Of a stretch of 64,000 bases of DNA, positions 29,407 to 38,031 are shown one piece after another. Position 1 is the stretch's first letter, and each line of letters starts with the position of its first letter. The stretch spans positions 2,397,501 to 2,461,500 of the forward strand of contig NZ_CP045298.1 of the NCBI RefSeq assembly GCF_009363115.1, in the 5' to 3' direction. The translations under genes were made by a program, and so were the position numbers. The notes under the pieces were generated by a model that ran no database searches, had not been told where the DNA came from, and worked only from the letters and a program-made list of their open reading frames with translations. The DNA is from Paenibacillus brasilensis. Its GTDB lineage: Bacteria; Bacillota; Bacilli; Paenibacillales; Paenibacillaceae.

Positions 29407-30396
29407 TCATGACGATTTTAATAGCAATTTTCCAGTCGTTTTTCTACTTTCCAAATCTAAATGGGCTTGTGCTGCTTGTTCCAATGGATATATCCCAGAT
29501 ATGTCCACCTTTATTTCGTTATTTGCAATCATTTGTAAAGCTTCTCGTGCTGCCTTTGCTACCTCATTAGGAGCATGTACAGCATAAGGGCCTAGTCCAA
29601 ATCCTATGATAATATGGTTTTTCAACATTGAATCATTATTGGTTGGATATAAATATTCATCACCACTGGAATTGCCTATAAAAATTAATTTGCCTAGGGG
29701 TTTTAAAAGTTCCAAGCTTTGTTTACGTGTTTCCCCACCAACTGGGTCAATAATGATATCAATCCCTTGTCCTTCAGTGACACGTTTTGTCTCACTTACA
29801 AAGTCCTCTCTTATAAATAACTCATCATATCCTAAACTACTGGCTAAATTTACTTTATCTAAACTGCCTACAGTGCCTAGTACCTTTTTGGCACCAAGTT
29901 TTTTTGCGATTTGCCCAAGAAAACTACCTAATCCTCCAGTTGCAGAATGGATCAGGATTGTCTCGCCCTTTTGTAATTTACTCACATGTTGGATAGCCAT
30001 ATATGCAGTTGTTAGGTTAATAATAGAAGCAACGGATTTTTCTAGTCCTACGGAATCCCCGAATTGTTCAAGAGATATTGTTAAATGCGGTCTAACCCTT
30101 GCTTGTGTTGCATATCCACCAAGATCTAACATCGTCATGGATACCACTGGTTCACCAACTTTAAAACCTACGACTCCATCACCAATCGAACGTACAAAGC
30201 CAGATACTTCTATCCCTGGAATCATAGGAAAAGGAATCATGGGGTAATCGCCATTACGCATTAATACATCAACCAGCCCTACTCCTGCGTATGCAACATC
30301 AATAATCATTTCCCCTTTATCAGGCTGTAAATCGGGAAATTCTTTAACCTGCAATACTTCACTTCCACCTGACTTTTCAATATGAATAGCTTTCAT
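29407..30396 (-). CDS. MDR-family NADPH:quinone-type oxidoreductase
   Basis: A 329-aa zinc-independent medium-chain dehydrogenase. It has an N-terminal GroES-like domain (about residues 1-125) and a Rossmann domain with the NADPH loop SATGGLGSFLGQIAK near residue 150. The catalytic zinc ligands of true alcohol dehydrogenases are absent. Such enzymes reduce quinones or enones. It is divergent from a LysR-type regulator at 30585 across 188 AT-rich bp, which suggests local control. Its 3' end follows the IS3 relic closely. Confidence 0.9.
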   Translation of the reverse strand: MKAIHIEKSGGSEVLQVKEFPDLQPDKGEMIIDVAYAGVGLVDVLMRNGDYPMIPFPMIPGIEVSGFVRSIGDGVVGFKVGEPVVSMTMLDLGGYATQARVRPHLTISLEQFGDSVGLEKSVASIINLTTAYMAIQHVSKLQKGETILIHSATGGLGSFLGQIAKKLGAKKVLGTVGSLDKVNLASSLGYDELFIREDFVSETKRVTEGQGIDIIIDPVGGETRKQSLELLKPLGKLIFIGNSSGDEYLYPTNNDSMLKNHIIIGFGLGPYAVHAPNEVAKAAREALQMIANNEIKVDISGIYPLEQAAQAHLDLESRKTTGKLLLKSS

Positions 30397-30584
30397 TTTA
30401 ATAACCTGCCTTCATCTCAGTTTTGTACTTAAACAATTTAAAGATAAATACTTCTTAATAAATTGCTGTAAAAACAATATACATGAATTGCAACAATGCG
30501 ACTAATGCAATATAATAATGGCCTTAATGAAATTTAAGCATGAAGGGTTTTGAAACAAAAAGTAAATAAGGATGTGTTACATAA

Positions 30585-31445
30585 ATGGATATTAAGGAAC
30601 TCATGACTTTTTCCAGTATTGTAAAAGAAGGGACATTTATAAAATCTGCTGAAAAATTAAATTATTCTCAATCAGCAGTAACAAGACAAATACAAAAGCT
30701 GGAAAAGGAATTTGGCGTTCAATTATTTGAACGTGAATGGGGAGCGACATTAACACCCCAAGGTGAGATTCTTGCTAAGAACATAAACAATTTAATTTCA
30801 CACTTGGATTATATAAAAGACGAAATGATTTCTTTAGGAGAAGAAGAAAGAGGCGTTATAAACGTTGGGATACATGAAAACTATTCTAATATCATTCCGA
30901 GAATATTTAAGGAATTCATACAGCTAAAGCCGAATATGGAGTGTAATTTTATTTCAACCTCAACGGAAGAGTTGTATAACAAATTAATTAAAAATACGAT
31001 TGATTTTGCATTTTGCGGTAAAATTGAAAATAATTCCATTACATTTAATCCTATTTTAAGTGAAGAACTTTGTTTTATCGTCTCAGAAAATCATCCTTTA
31101 GCTGGTCAAAAAGTGACTATGGAGGAGTTGTTTGATTTTCGTTTTGTAACAGGAGGGATGAACTGTTTGACGTATCACTTGGTAAGAAATCAATTTAACA
31201 ATAGCTACAAAAACAACATAATTCATGCTACAACTGCAATTTCTGTTATACCTAAAATGATAGAAAATACTGAATTCATAGGTGCTGTTTTTAAATCACT
31301 GCCTATAGGCGATAAGAATAAGTATTTAGAAGTAGAAATTAACAATCAATATGTTGAATTAGGCATATTATCTAATAAAAAATTAGAATATATGCCAAAA
31401 ACAAAAAAACTATTTATTGAAATCATTAAAAACTGTATTTGTTAA
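30585..31445 (+). CDS. LysR-family transcriptional regulator
   Basis: A 286-aa regulator with the N-terminal winged helix (LMTFSSIVKEGTFIKSAEKL and SQSAVTRQIQKLEKEFG, about residues 5-60). The periplasmic-binding-like effector domain follows. Codon use is strongly AT-rich compared with the housekeeping genes, consistent with transfer. It most likely controls the divergent dehydrogenase gene. The inducer is unknown. Confidence 0.9.
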   Translation: MDIKELMTFSSIVKEGTFIKSAEKLNYSQSAVTRQIQKLEKEFGVQLFEREWGATLTPQGEILAKNINNLISHLDYIKDEMISLGEEERGVINVGIHENYSNIIPRIFKEFIQLKPNMECNFISTSTEELYNKLIKNTIDFAFCGKIENNSITFNPILSEELCFIVSENHPLAGQKVTMEELFDFRFVTGGMNCLTYHLVRNQFNNSYKNNIIHATTAISVIPKMIENTEFIGAVFKSLPIGDKNKYLEVEINNQYVELGILSNKKLEYMPKTKKLFIEIIKNCIC

Positions 31446-31496
31446 GAGTCTCTGTGTTGACAACACCCAAAGAAGTAATATCGGCGCTGAAAGGTT

Positions 31497-31769
31497 TTGA
31501 TGCCCTTTTACATATTTAATAACTTAATTGGGGCAAGTGGAGTAACAGAACATTCTTACGGGGCATATTACATTTCAGTTCCTCAATCAATTGATGATAA
31601 TTTACTTCAACTACCAGAAATTATGAATGACTCGCTTGCGAATCCAGATTTAGAAGGGGTTGTATCAACCAGAAGAAGTGCTGAAACAGTTAGCGTGGCG
31701 CAATCGGCAATGAGGATTACCTGGGAACAGAGTGCAGTACACTCTCTAGTAGATCGAATTCTGAAATAA
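31497..31769 (+). CDS. hypothetical 90-aa frame, possibly a gene fragment
   Basis: A frame starting TTG-ATG behind GAAAGG with no domain I can name. The preceding bases in another frame encode a short peptide (EVISALKGFDALLHI) that ends at once, so the region may be a mosaic of fragments. Real expression is uncertain. Confidence 0.35.
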   Translation: MMPFYIFNNLIGASGVTEHSYGAYYISVPQSIDDNLLQLPEIMNDSLANPDLEGVVSTRRSAETVSVAQSAMRITWEQSAVHSLVDRILK

Positions 31770-31782
31770 CATACTTTTTACG

Positions 31783-31995
31783 CTATCCCTGTATATAGGG
31801 CTTTTCGATAGAACTGGCGAACACCTGAACCGGGGATGAAGAAGCCTGGATTATATCTGCTAAGCTGCCGATATGATCAAGATCCTGGTGTGTAATGAAT
31901 ATGGAGGTTAGGTTATGGATGTGTAATCCGGTACTCAGAATAGCCTCATGTAAAAGTGATAGTTGCCCGGGGTAAGCGGTGTCGACTAAAATCAT
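31783..31995 (-). pseudogene. truncated metallo-beta-lactamase-fold gene
   Basis: Seventy residues contain ILVDTAYPGQ and the metal motif ITHQDLDHIGSL (THxDxDH) of MBL hydrolases, which normally exceed 200 residues. The start lacks the first beta strands and the frame stops just after the first motif. It is an internal fragment left by deletion on both sides. Confidence 0.7.
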
Positions 31996-32054
31996 CGTGC
32001 AGAGTGTTCATCATAAATTTTAAGTATGATTAGAATCGAAAGGGGCGACACAAG

Positions 32055-32408
32055 TTGAATGCAGATCGTTTTTTAGAATTGGAAGAAGCGCTGTTTCAAG
32101 CTTGGTCTTTGGAGTCCAGCTCTAAATGGACAGCGGATAATCCTGCGGCGGGACAATGCGGTGTTACAGCACTCGTCGTTCAGGACAGGTTTGGCGGCGA
32201 TATTTTGAAGACATGGCTGGATAGTGGCTGGCATTATTACAATCGAATCGGAGAGGACATTATAGATTTTACAAGGTCGCAATTTTCAAGCCTTCCACAG
32301 TATCAACATGCGCACTCTAACGGAGAAGAAGCTTTTTCAGACACCAATGCAGAGCAGTATGCAGCTTTAAGCCGGCGGTTAAGGGAATTTTTGAACGAAA
32401 AGGAATGA
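32055..32408 (+). CDS. YunG-family protein
   Basis: A 117-aa protein with the family's characteristic blocks: LFQAWSLESSSKWT, NPAAGQCGVTALVVQD, GWHYYNR and the SDTNAEQY tail. The function of YunG is not known; the fold suggests a small cysteine-containing enzyme-like domain. The start is TTG 32055 behind AAAGGGG. It appears intact inside the relic-rich island. Confidence 0.8.
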   Translation: MNADRFLELEEALFQAWSLESSSKWTADNPAAGQCGVTALVVQDRFGGDILKTWLDSGWHYYNRIGEDIIDFTRSQFSSLPQYQHAHSNGEEAFSDTNAEQYAALSRRLREFLNEKE

Positions 32409-32519
32409 TGCCTTTATGATTATTGTCCATGCTTTGCCAAAGGCGGAATGGTGCAGTAGAAGGGGCAATGATGGGAAGCACCATCCGATTCCGCGGTTGG
32501 ATTTTTATATCGCTAGAAT

Positions 32520-33383
32520 TTAATGTAGCCAATGGCTTGGAATACTTAAAGAAGAAGGGATTTTGGTTTTACGATTGCCCTTGGCCGAATTTAATTGCGC
32601 TTGTGTCAGAAAAATACTTCCTTCGAGATTAGCTCCACTTAAATCAGCGTCTCTAAAATCCGCACCGATAAGGTCGGTCATTCTCATATCAGCTTCTCGG
32701 AGATCAGCGGCAATAAGTAAAACTCCTCTCAGATTAGTGCCTCTCAGATTAGCGCCTCTTAAATTAGCACCCATAAGATCTTTGCGCTTGATTTTTTTAC
32801 CATATTTACTGTGTTCCATATTTTTATTAACTTTTTTACGTACGAGCTCACTTGTTTGTAGAAGCAAATCATTAACGAGTGCCCTATGGGTTGGTACATA
32901 AAGATCTAAAAGGAATGTCGGAGCTTGATCCGTAAGCTGTTCGGTTTTCGCCATAGCTTCTTGTAGGTCTGTATAGATGGGTTGAGCTTCTTCTAAGCCA
33001 AGGGCTTCATTTAAGTAATAAAGCATTTCGTGAAGCTGTTGCATTATGGGGAGTATATTGAACATTTCCTCAGCTATTGCCGGGTCGTCTCTCCAACTTT
33101 TCCCATTGTACGTAACTTGAGAAATTTTTTGCCCTGCCCCAAAGCAATCGTATACCGTGCATCCCCGCAAGCCGTTATTTCTTAGATTCTTATGAATACT
33201 ACAACGATAATCCGCATTTAGGTTTTGACAAGGAGTTCCTCCATCCTTGTTAAAAGCAAAATCAGCAGATTTTGCATAAGGTAAAGCTACGCAGCATAAA
33301 CCAAAGCATTTTTCACAATCTGCACTAAATTTGTTTTGAGTATGATTATGGTTGAATAACTCATTAGACAATGATTCACACAT
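32520..33383 (-). CDS. cysteine-cluster and pentapeptide-repeat protein
   Basis: A protein of about 287 aa in two parts. The N-terminal part has a cysteine pattern CEKCFGLCC plus later Cys residues (CQNL, CSIH, GCTVYDC), like the YkgJ-type metal-binding family. The C-terminal part has about ten pentapeptide repeats (A(D/N)LRG type), which should form a right-handed quadrilateral beta helix, then a short basic tail. The start is uncertain: ATG 33383 or a TTG 15 bp later, which has better spacing from AAAAGG. The frame stays open to 33446. The role is unknown. Confidence 0.75.
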   Translation of the reverse strand: MCESLSNELFNHNHTQNKFSADCEKCFGLCCVALPYAKSADFAFNKDGGTPCQNLNADYRCSIHKNLRNNGLRGCTVYDCFGAGQKISQVTYNGKSWRDDPAIAEEMFNILPIMQQLHEMLYYLNEALGLEEAQPIYTDLQEAMAKTEQLTDQAPTFLLDLYVPTHRALVNDLLLQTSELVRKKVNKNMEHSKYGKKIKRKDLMGANLRGANLRGTNLRGVLLIAADLREADMRMTDLIGADFRDADLSGANLEGSIFLTQAQLNSAKGNRKTKIPSSLSIPSHWLH

Positions 33384-33488
33384 CCTTTTATTAGCATCTA
33401 TTAAATGTAATATTACCATAAAAAATATTGTTTTAATTATACTCATTCATATCAGGAGGAAAAGATGATCCCCAACCTTAATAACAAA

Positions 33489-33524
33489 TAACCCGGTCGA
33501 GACCAGAGTGGTCTTAATCGGGTT
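33489..33524. terminator. hairpin terminator in the island
   Basis: aacccggtcgagacca / tggtcttaatcgggtt stem. It lies upstream of the pentapeptide gene and downstream of no intact plus-strand gene, so it is probably a leftover or a structured element. Confidence 0.55.
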
Positions 33525-33527
33525 ATT

Positions 33528-33852
33528 TGATAAGACTATAATAAGTTAAGTAGGTTACGCTTTTGCCAAATTCGATTGCCATTTGGTCAATAGCCATGAA
33601 GGCTTGTCTTTTGAGGGTGAAAACAGCATGTAACACGGCTCCATTCTCCTGATGAAGGCGGTGGATCAGTGTTTGTTTAGTGAATTTTACGATCCAATCT
33701 GTTTTGTAGAGTCCGTTTGGGGAAGCTTACGGAACGGCCACAGGCAGTTGTGTGTGGACCCGCCTATTCGTGACGATATGGGGATTCGCCCAGTCCACGG
33801 GCTGATGTCCCGCATAGGATACATCAGCCTAGAACACAAGGAGTGAAACACA
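33528..33852. other. intergenic region upstream of the Pro-rich protein gene
   Basis: No gene or repeat is evident. The bases before 33853 supply an AAGGAG ribosome site. The promoter could not be assigned; a sporulation sigma factor is possible. Confidence 0.45.
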
Positions 33853-34350
33853 ATGTCTTTAATGCCACAGGTGCCTTTCGGAACACAACCGGGCACTCCG
33901 GGTTCAATCACACCGTCAGGTCCTTCGATTCCCCAATTTCCTGGTACACAGGGTTCGTTCCCGTCACCGATTGGCCCACCACCAGGAGGAACTTTTTCGC
34001 CACAACCGCTGGCGCCTTTTGGCCCGCCATCAGGGCAAGGGCCGTTCTCGCCGCTACCAGGCCCGATAGGTCCTGGCGGACCGGGACCCCAAGCTCAAGC
34101 GCCAACTGCTCCGCCGCCGCAATTTACGCCACCGAGGCCGCTGGTCACGGCCTTTGCTATTGATCCCCGAGCCATCTCGGGCTGCTTGTTCCGCAACACG
34201 TTTATATGGCTGACGAATGGCGAGCGCTTCTGGCTGTATCCCGTCTTTGTAGGCAGAACATCTGTAGCGGGATTCCGGTGGAATGGTTTTTTCTGGACTT
34301 ATTTTGGTATAGACACCAACCGGATTGAGGCGTTTAGCTGCTTTTGGTAA
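33853..34350 (+). CDS. Pro/Gly-rich protein with conserved aromatic C-terminal domain
   Basis: A 165-aa protein. Residues 1-100 are low-complexity Pro, Gly, Gln, Ser and Phe (GPPPGGTF, PIGPGGPGP), probably disordered. Residues about 105-165 form a compact aromatic domain (CLFRNTFIWLTNGERFWLYP, then VGRTSVAGFRW and YFGID). The layout recalls surface or spore-coat proteins of Bacillales, but I cannot name the family. ATG 33853 follows AAGGAG. It is convergent with the PBP gene and shares its terminator. Confidence 0.8.
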   Translation: MSLMPQVPFGTQPGTPGSITPSGPSIPQFPGTQGSFPSPIGPPPGGTFSPQPLAPFGPPSGQGPFSPLPGPIGPGGPGPQAQAPTAPPPQFTPPRPLVTAFAIDPRAISGCLFRNTFIWLTNGERFWLYPVFVGRTSVAGFRWNGFFWTYFGIDTNRIEAFSCFW

Positions 34351-34445
34351 GCGCACCTTTGGGGAAAGCGTGCTGAACCGGGGTGTTGCGGCTAATCGTG
34401 ACAAGAGAGATACATGGGACATATGAGTAAATAAAAGAAAGCAAA

Positions 34446-34491
34446 AAGACTGAGGAAACGATCATAGCGTTCCTTCAGTCTTTTTTTGACT
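34446..34491. terminator. bidirectional terminator
   Basis: aaagactgaggaaacg / cgttccttcagtcttt stem with T-runs on both strands, between the convergent Pro-rich gene and PBP gene. Confidence 0.93.
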
Positions 34492-34492
34492 G

Positions 34493-36550
34493 TTACTCCA
34501 TCCACCATCGCTTGAAATTGCTCCACCATGATTTCTTTTCCGCTTGTCGCTCCGCTTGGTCAGTCTGTGTCGCTGCCGGTGGGTTGTTCTGCCCTGATAT
34601 GGTTTCCTTCGGCTCCGTGCCGCTGACGAATACCTCCAGCCGCTTATCCGGACTGTCCGGCGCAGCCAGCTTGCCACTGGCCGGATCTATATAGGCGCTG
34701 ACTACGCCGTCAGGGATGGGGAAGATTTTGGGCGGCACATTCTCCAGCGCTTTTTCTGTATATTGCGCGAAAATCGGTGCCGCTCGCCTGGCATCCTGCG
34801 TGCTGATGGCCTTGCCCTTGTCATAGCCGACCCAGACAGCGGTGGACAGCTCGGGTGTGAAGCCGACCATCCAGGCATCGGTGTTGGTCGTGCCGCTCTT
34901 GCCGGCAACCGGGCGCTTGATCAGCTTTGCGACCCGGTTGCCGGTACCGCCTTCCTCGAACACGCCTTCCATAAGGCGCGTGAGGACGTAGGCAGAGGCG
35001 GGCTTCACCACTTGCACCGGAGCGGCCTGCGGTGCTTCGTAGAGCGACCGCCCGGCCGCGTCGGTGATGCGCAGCACCGCCACCGGAGCGACCTTTTGTC
35101 CGCCGCTGCCGATGACCGAGAAGGCTGAGGCCATCTCGAACGGGCTGACAGGCGATACGCCCAGCGCGAGGGAAGGCACAGGCTTCAGCTCGCTCGTAAT
35201 GCCCATTTTGCGGGCGAGGTCCATGACCTTGTCGGTCCCCACCTTCAAAATGGTGCTCACCGCATAAATATTATCGGACGCTGCAATCGCACGCCGCAGA
35301 TCAATTTCGCCCAAATATTTGTCTCCGAAATTTTTGGGCTTGTAGGTTTTGCGGTTGTTATCGTAGTGAAACAACGTTGGTCGGCTTTCGAACTTGGACG
35401 TACTCGTCAATTCGCCGGAGTCCAGTGCGCTCAGATACATAATCGGCTTAAAGGACGAGCCGGGCTGCCGGGTCGTGGCAAGCGCATGATTGTACTGATT
35501 GCCGACATAGTTGGTCCCGCCGACCATGGCCTTCACATGCCCGTTGCGCGGGTCCATGGAGATTAACGCCGTTTCCAGTCCGTTGCTGTCCTTCATCCCC
35601 TCATTTACAGCCGCCTCGGCTGCTTGCTGCATGTGCATGTCCAGCGTGGTATAAATGCTTAGGCCGCCATGCTCCAGCACGCCTTCGCTAATTCCCAGCT
35701 GATTCGTTGCAAGTTGGCGGACATAATCGCGGAACCAGGGAGCGGCTTCTACCGTCCGGCGCTGGCTCTCAGGCCGCAGGGCGAGCATTTCCCCATAGGC
35801 CTTGGTGGCTTGGGCTGGAGTAATTTTGCCGGTGAGCGCCATGGAATCCAACACAATTTTTTGCCGATCCTTTGCGTTTTTCATATGATTATACGGCGAA
35901 TAATAGGTTGGTCCCTTCGGAATACCTGCCAACAGGGCGCTTTCAGCCAAATCCAGATCTTTTGCCGATTTACCGAAATACATCTGAGAAGCCGCTTCAA
36001 TGCCGTAAGCACCATGACCATAATAGATTTCGTTCAAATACATTTGCAGCAGCTCGTTCTTGGTGTACTTCATTTCCAGCTGCGCGGTATAGATGGCTTC
36101 CTTGGCCTTGCGTGTCCACGTTTTTTCATGAGATAGGTACAGATTGCGTGCTAGCTGCTGAGTCAGCGTGCTGGCTCCTTGCGACATATCCCAATGGGTC
36201 AGATTGACAAGCACAGCCCTGCCCAGGCCCTTGAAATCAAAGCCGAAATGATCGTAAAACTTTCGGTCTTCCACAGCCAGTGTAGCTGCAATCAGATCGG
36301 GTGAAATTTGATCCAGCTGGACGGGCATGGATTCCTTGCCTCCCGCAGAGAAGGTGGCAATGACTTGACCCTGGCTATCCAGCAGACGTGAATTCCGGTC
36401 CGTATCCGCGAGGGGGAGACTGGTAGTATATAAATAGGCGAGCAGAATGCAGGCGGCGATGACCGTCAGAATGGTAAGCGACAGTAGTCCCCGGAACCAT
36501 CGAAGCCAGAGCGGCTTGCGTTTGGGGAATTGCCCGGTTGTAGCGGCCAT
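34493..36550 (-). CDS. pbpG: class A penicillin-binding protein (PBP 1A family; PbpG-like)
   Basis: A bifunctional peptidoglycan synthase of 685 aa. An N-terminal cytoplasmic stretch and one membrane helix (about residues 20-45) lead into the GT51 glycosyltransferase domain (EDRKFYDHFG, GASTLTQQLARN, EIYYGHGAYGIEAAS). The transpeptidase domain follows with SSFK, SDN and KSGTT motifs. The C-terminal tail is basic/aromatic (SWWSNFKRWWME). ATG 36550 is chosen for its GGAGGTGG site; the frame extends to 36592. In B. subtilis pbpG (ywhE) neighbours speE and makes spore-cortex-related PBP2d. The exact paralogue is inferred from context. Confidence 0.9.
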   Translation of the reverse strand: MAATTGQFPKRKPLWLRWFRGLLSLTILTVIAACILLAYLYTTSLPLADTDRNSRLLDSQGQVIATFSAGGKESMPVQLDQISPDLIAATLAVEDRKFYDHFGFDFKGLGRAVLVNLTHWDMSQGASTLTQQLARNLYLSHEKTWTRKAKEAIYTAQLEMKYTKNELLQMYLNEIYYGHGAYGIEAASQMYFGKSAKDLDLAESALLAGIPKGPTYYSPYNHMKNAKDRQKIVLDSMALTGKITPAQATKAYGEMLALRPESQRRTVEAAPWFRDYVRQLATNQLGISEGVLEHGGLSIYTTLDMHMQQAAEAAVNEGMKDSNGLETALISMDPRNGHVKAMVGGTNYVGNQYNHALATTRQPGSSFKPIMYLSALDSGELTSTSKFESRPTLFHYDNNRKTYKPKNFGDKYLGEIDLRRAIAASDNIYAVSTILKVGTDKVMDLARKMGITSELKPVPSLALGVSPVSPFEMASAFSVIGSGGQKVAPVAVLRITDAAGRSLYEAPQAAPVQVVKPASAYVLTRLMEGVFEEGGTGNRVAKLIKRPVAGKSGTTNTDAWMVGFTPELSTAVWVGYDKGKAISTQDARRAAPIFAQYTEKALENVPPKIFPIPDGVVSAYIDPASGKLAAPDSPDKRLEVFVSGTEPKETISGQNNPPAATQTDQAERQAEKKSWWSNFKRWWME

Positions 36551-36870
36551 CCTGCCACCTCCTTCCATGGTTGATGTTCTCAGTATAGTCAATCCGAAAG
36601 CGTCTATTCATCAGATGCGTATACGTATCTGTTTTAAACATGCTGAAACCTGAAAGTTGCTTTTGCAGTCTATCCAGGTATCCTTTATAATGCAAAAAGT
36701 GTGAAAGCATAGCGTGTTTGGTACAATAAATATAGCAAACTTGGCGTTTGCGTGTTGCATATATAAGGAAATCCAACATTTATGCTGGCGCGACTGGAAT
36801 GATAAGAGTGCAACCTAGGCGATACAAGGATTGCCGGACACATACTTTGATCGGAAAGAAGGTTGGAATG

Positions 36871-37698
36871 ATGGACTTGTGGTTTACGGAGAAGCAAACT
36901 CCCTCTTTCGGCATTACAGCAAAAATCAAACAAACGTATGTCTCTGAGAAAACGGAGTTTCAGGATCTTGCGATGATCGAGACAGAGGAATTCGGCAATA
37001 TGCTCGTACTGGATGGCATGGTGATGACCACCGTGAAGGATGAATTCGTTTATCACGAAATGGTAGCACACCCCGCTCTGAATACCCACCCGAATCCCAA
37101 AAAGGTTCTGGTTGTGGGCGGCGGCGATGGCGGCGTTATTCGTGAGGTTATCAAGCACCCTGAGGTGGAAAAGGCTGTGCTGGTTGAGATTGACGGCAAG
37201 GTGATCGAATATTCCAAAAAATATTTACCTGAGATCGCCGGGAAGCTGGACGAGCCTAATGTGGAAGTTCTGGTCAATGACGGCTACATGCACATTATCG
37301 AACATAAAAATGAATACGACGTGATCATGGTCGATTCGACGGAGCCGGTCGGTCCGGCAGCGCCGCTGTTTGAGCGCGGATTTTACCAAGGCATTTTTGA
37401 AGCGCTGAAGGAAGATGGCATTTTTGTGGCGCAGACGGATAACCCTTGGTTCAAGGCTGATTTGATTCAGAAGGTCAACAAAGATGTAAAGGAAATTTTC
37501 CCGATTGTACGTGTGTACGGAGCGAACATTCCGACCTATCCGAGCGGTCTCTGGACGTTCACGCTTGGCAGCAAGAAGTATGACCCGCTCGAAGTGGACG
37601 AGGCTCAAATTCCGGAGATGGATACTCGGTATTACAGTCCACGTTTACACAAAGCGGCGTTTGTATTGCCTAAATTTGTGGAGGATTTAACGAAGTAA
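36871..37698 (+). CDS. speE: spermidine synthase
   Basis: Transfers an aminopropyl group from decarboxylated SAM to putrescine. The 275-aa protein is near-collinear with B. subtilis SpeE: LWFTEKQT start, the [11 protein letters not shown] cofactor loop, the catalytic aspartate region [10 protein letters not shown] and [12 protein letters not shown] 36871 (or 36868 just before it) follows AGAAGG; the frame extends upstream to 36748 without a start signal. In B. subtilis speB (agmatinase) follows, but here an MFS gene does. Confidence 0.95.
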   Translation: MDLWFTEKQTPSFGITAKIKQTYVSEKTEFQDLAMIETEEFGNMLVLDGMVMTTVKDEFVYHEMVAHPALNTHPNPKKVLVVGGGDGGVIREVIKHPEVEKAVLVEIDGKVIEYSKKYLPEIAGKLDEPNVEVLVNDGYMHIIEHKNEYDVIMVDSTEPVGPAAPLFERGFYQGIFEALKEDGIFVAQTDNPWFKADLIQKVNKDVKEIFPIVRVYGANIPTYPSGLWTFTLGSKKYDPLEVDEAQIPEMDTRYYSPRLHKAAFVLPKFVEDLTK

Positions 37699-37768
37699 GG
37701 AAGTAAAACGAGCGGGATATACATCCCAGTATAAGGTGTTATGACATAAAATAAATGTAACTTTTAAG

Positions 37769-37833
37769 AAAGCGTCGCAGTGTTCTTTATCGCCTGTTTT
37801 TGGGTGAAAAAGAGCGCTGTAGACGCTTTTTTT
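37769..37833 (+). terminator. speE terminator
   Basis: AAAGCGTC (37769-37776) pairs with GACGCTTT (37822-37829), extended by cagtg / cgctg, and seven T follow. The loop is about 32 nt. Confidence 0.7.
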
Positions 37834-37837
37834 GTGT

Positions 37838-37846
37838 TGTGGATAA
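37838..37846 (-). promoter_or_regulatory. solitary consensus DnaA box
   Basis: TGTGGATAA, the exact complement of TTATCCACA, in the leader region of the MFS gene. With a single site, chance is a real possibility. The rest of the 37.8-38.0 kb leader holds no gene. Confidence 0.4.
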
Positions 37847-38031
37847 CATTGAAAACAGGCATGAAAGCATACTGGACACTGAATTTCCTATAAAAATAAA
37901 AGAAGGAAATTTAAGGGTATACGTAGAATATACAGAAAACCAGACATTTGACAGAATTGTAATATCAACAGGGGGAGGTTTGGTTATGGAAATACATAAA
38001 TTGACGATGTACCAAAGAGGGGGAGATTTTT

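Noticed and set aside
32423..32632. A 69-aa plus-strand frame
   Set aside because: It overlaps the end of the pentapeptide-repeat gene antisense and shows no domain.
36748..36870. Longer N terminus for speE
   Set aside because: No ribosome site at 36748, and homologous SpeE proteins begin near the LWFTEKQT segment.
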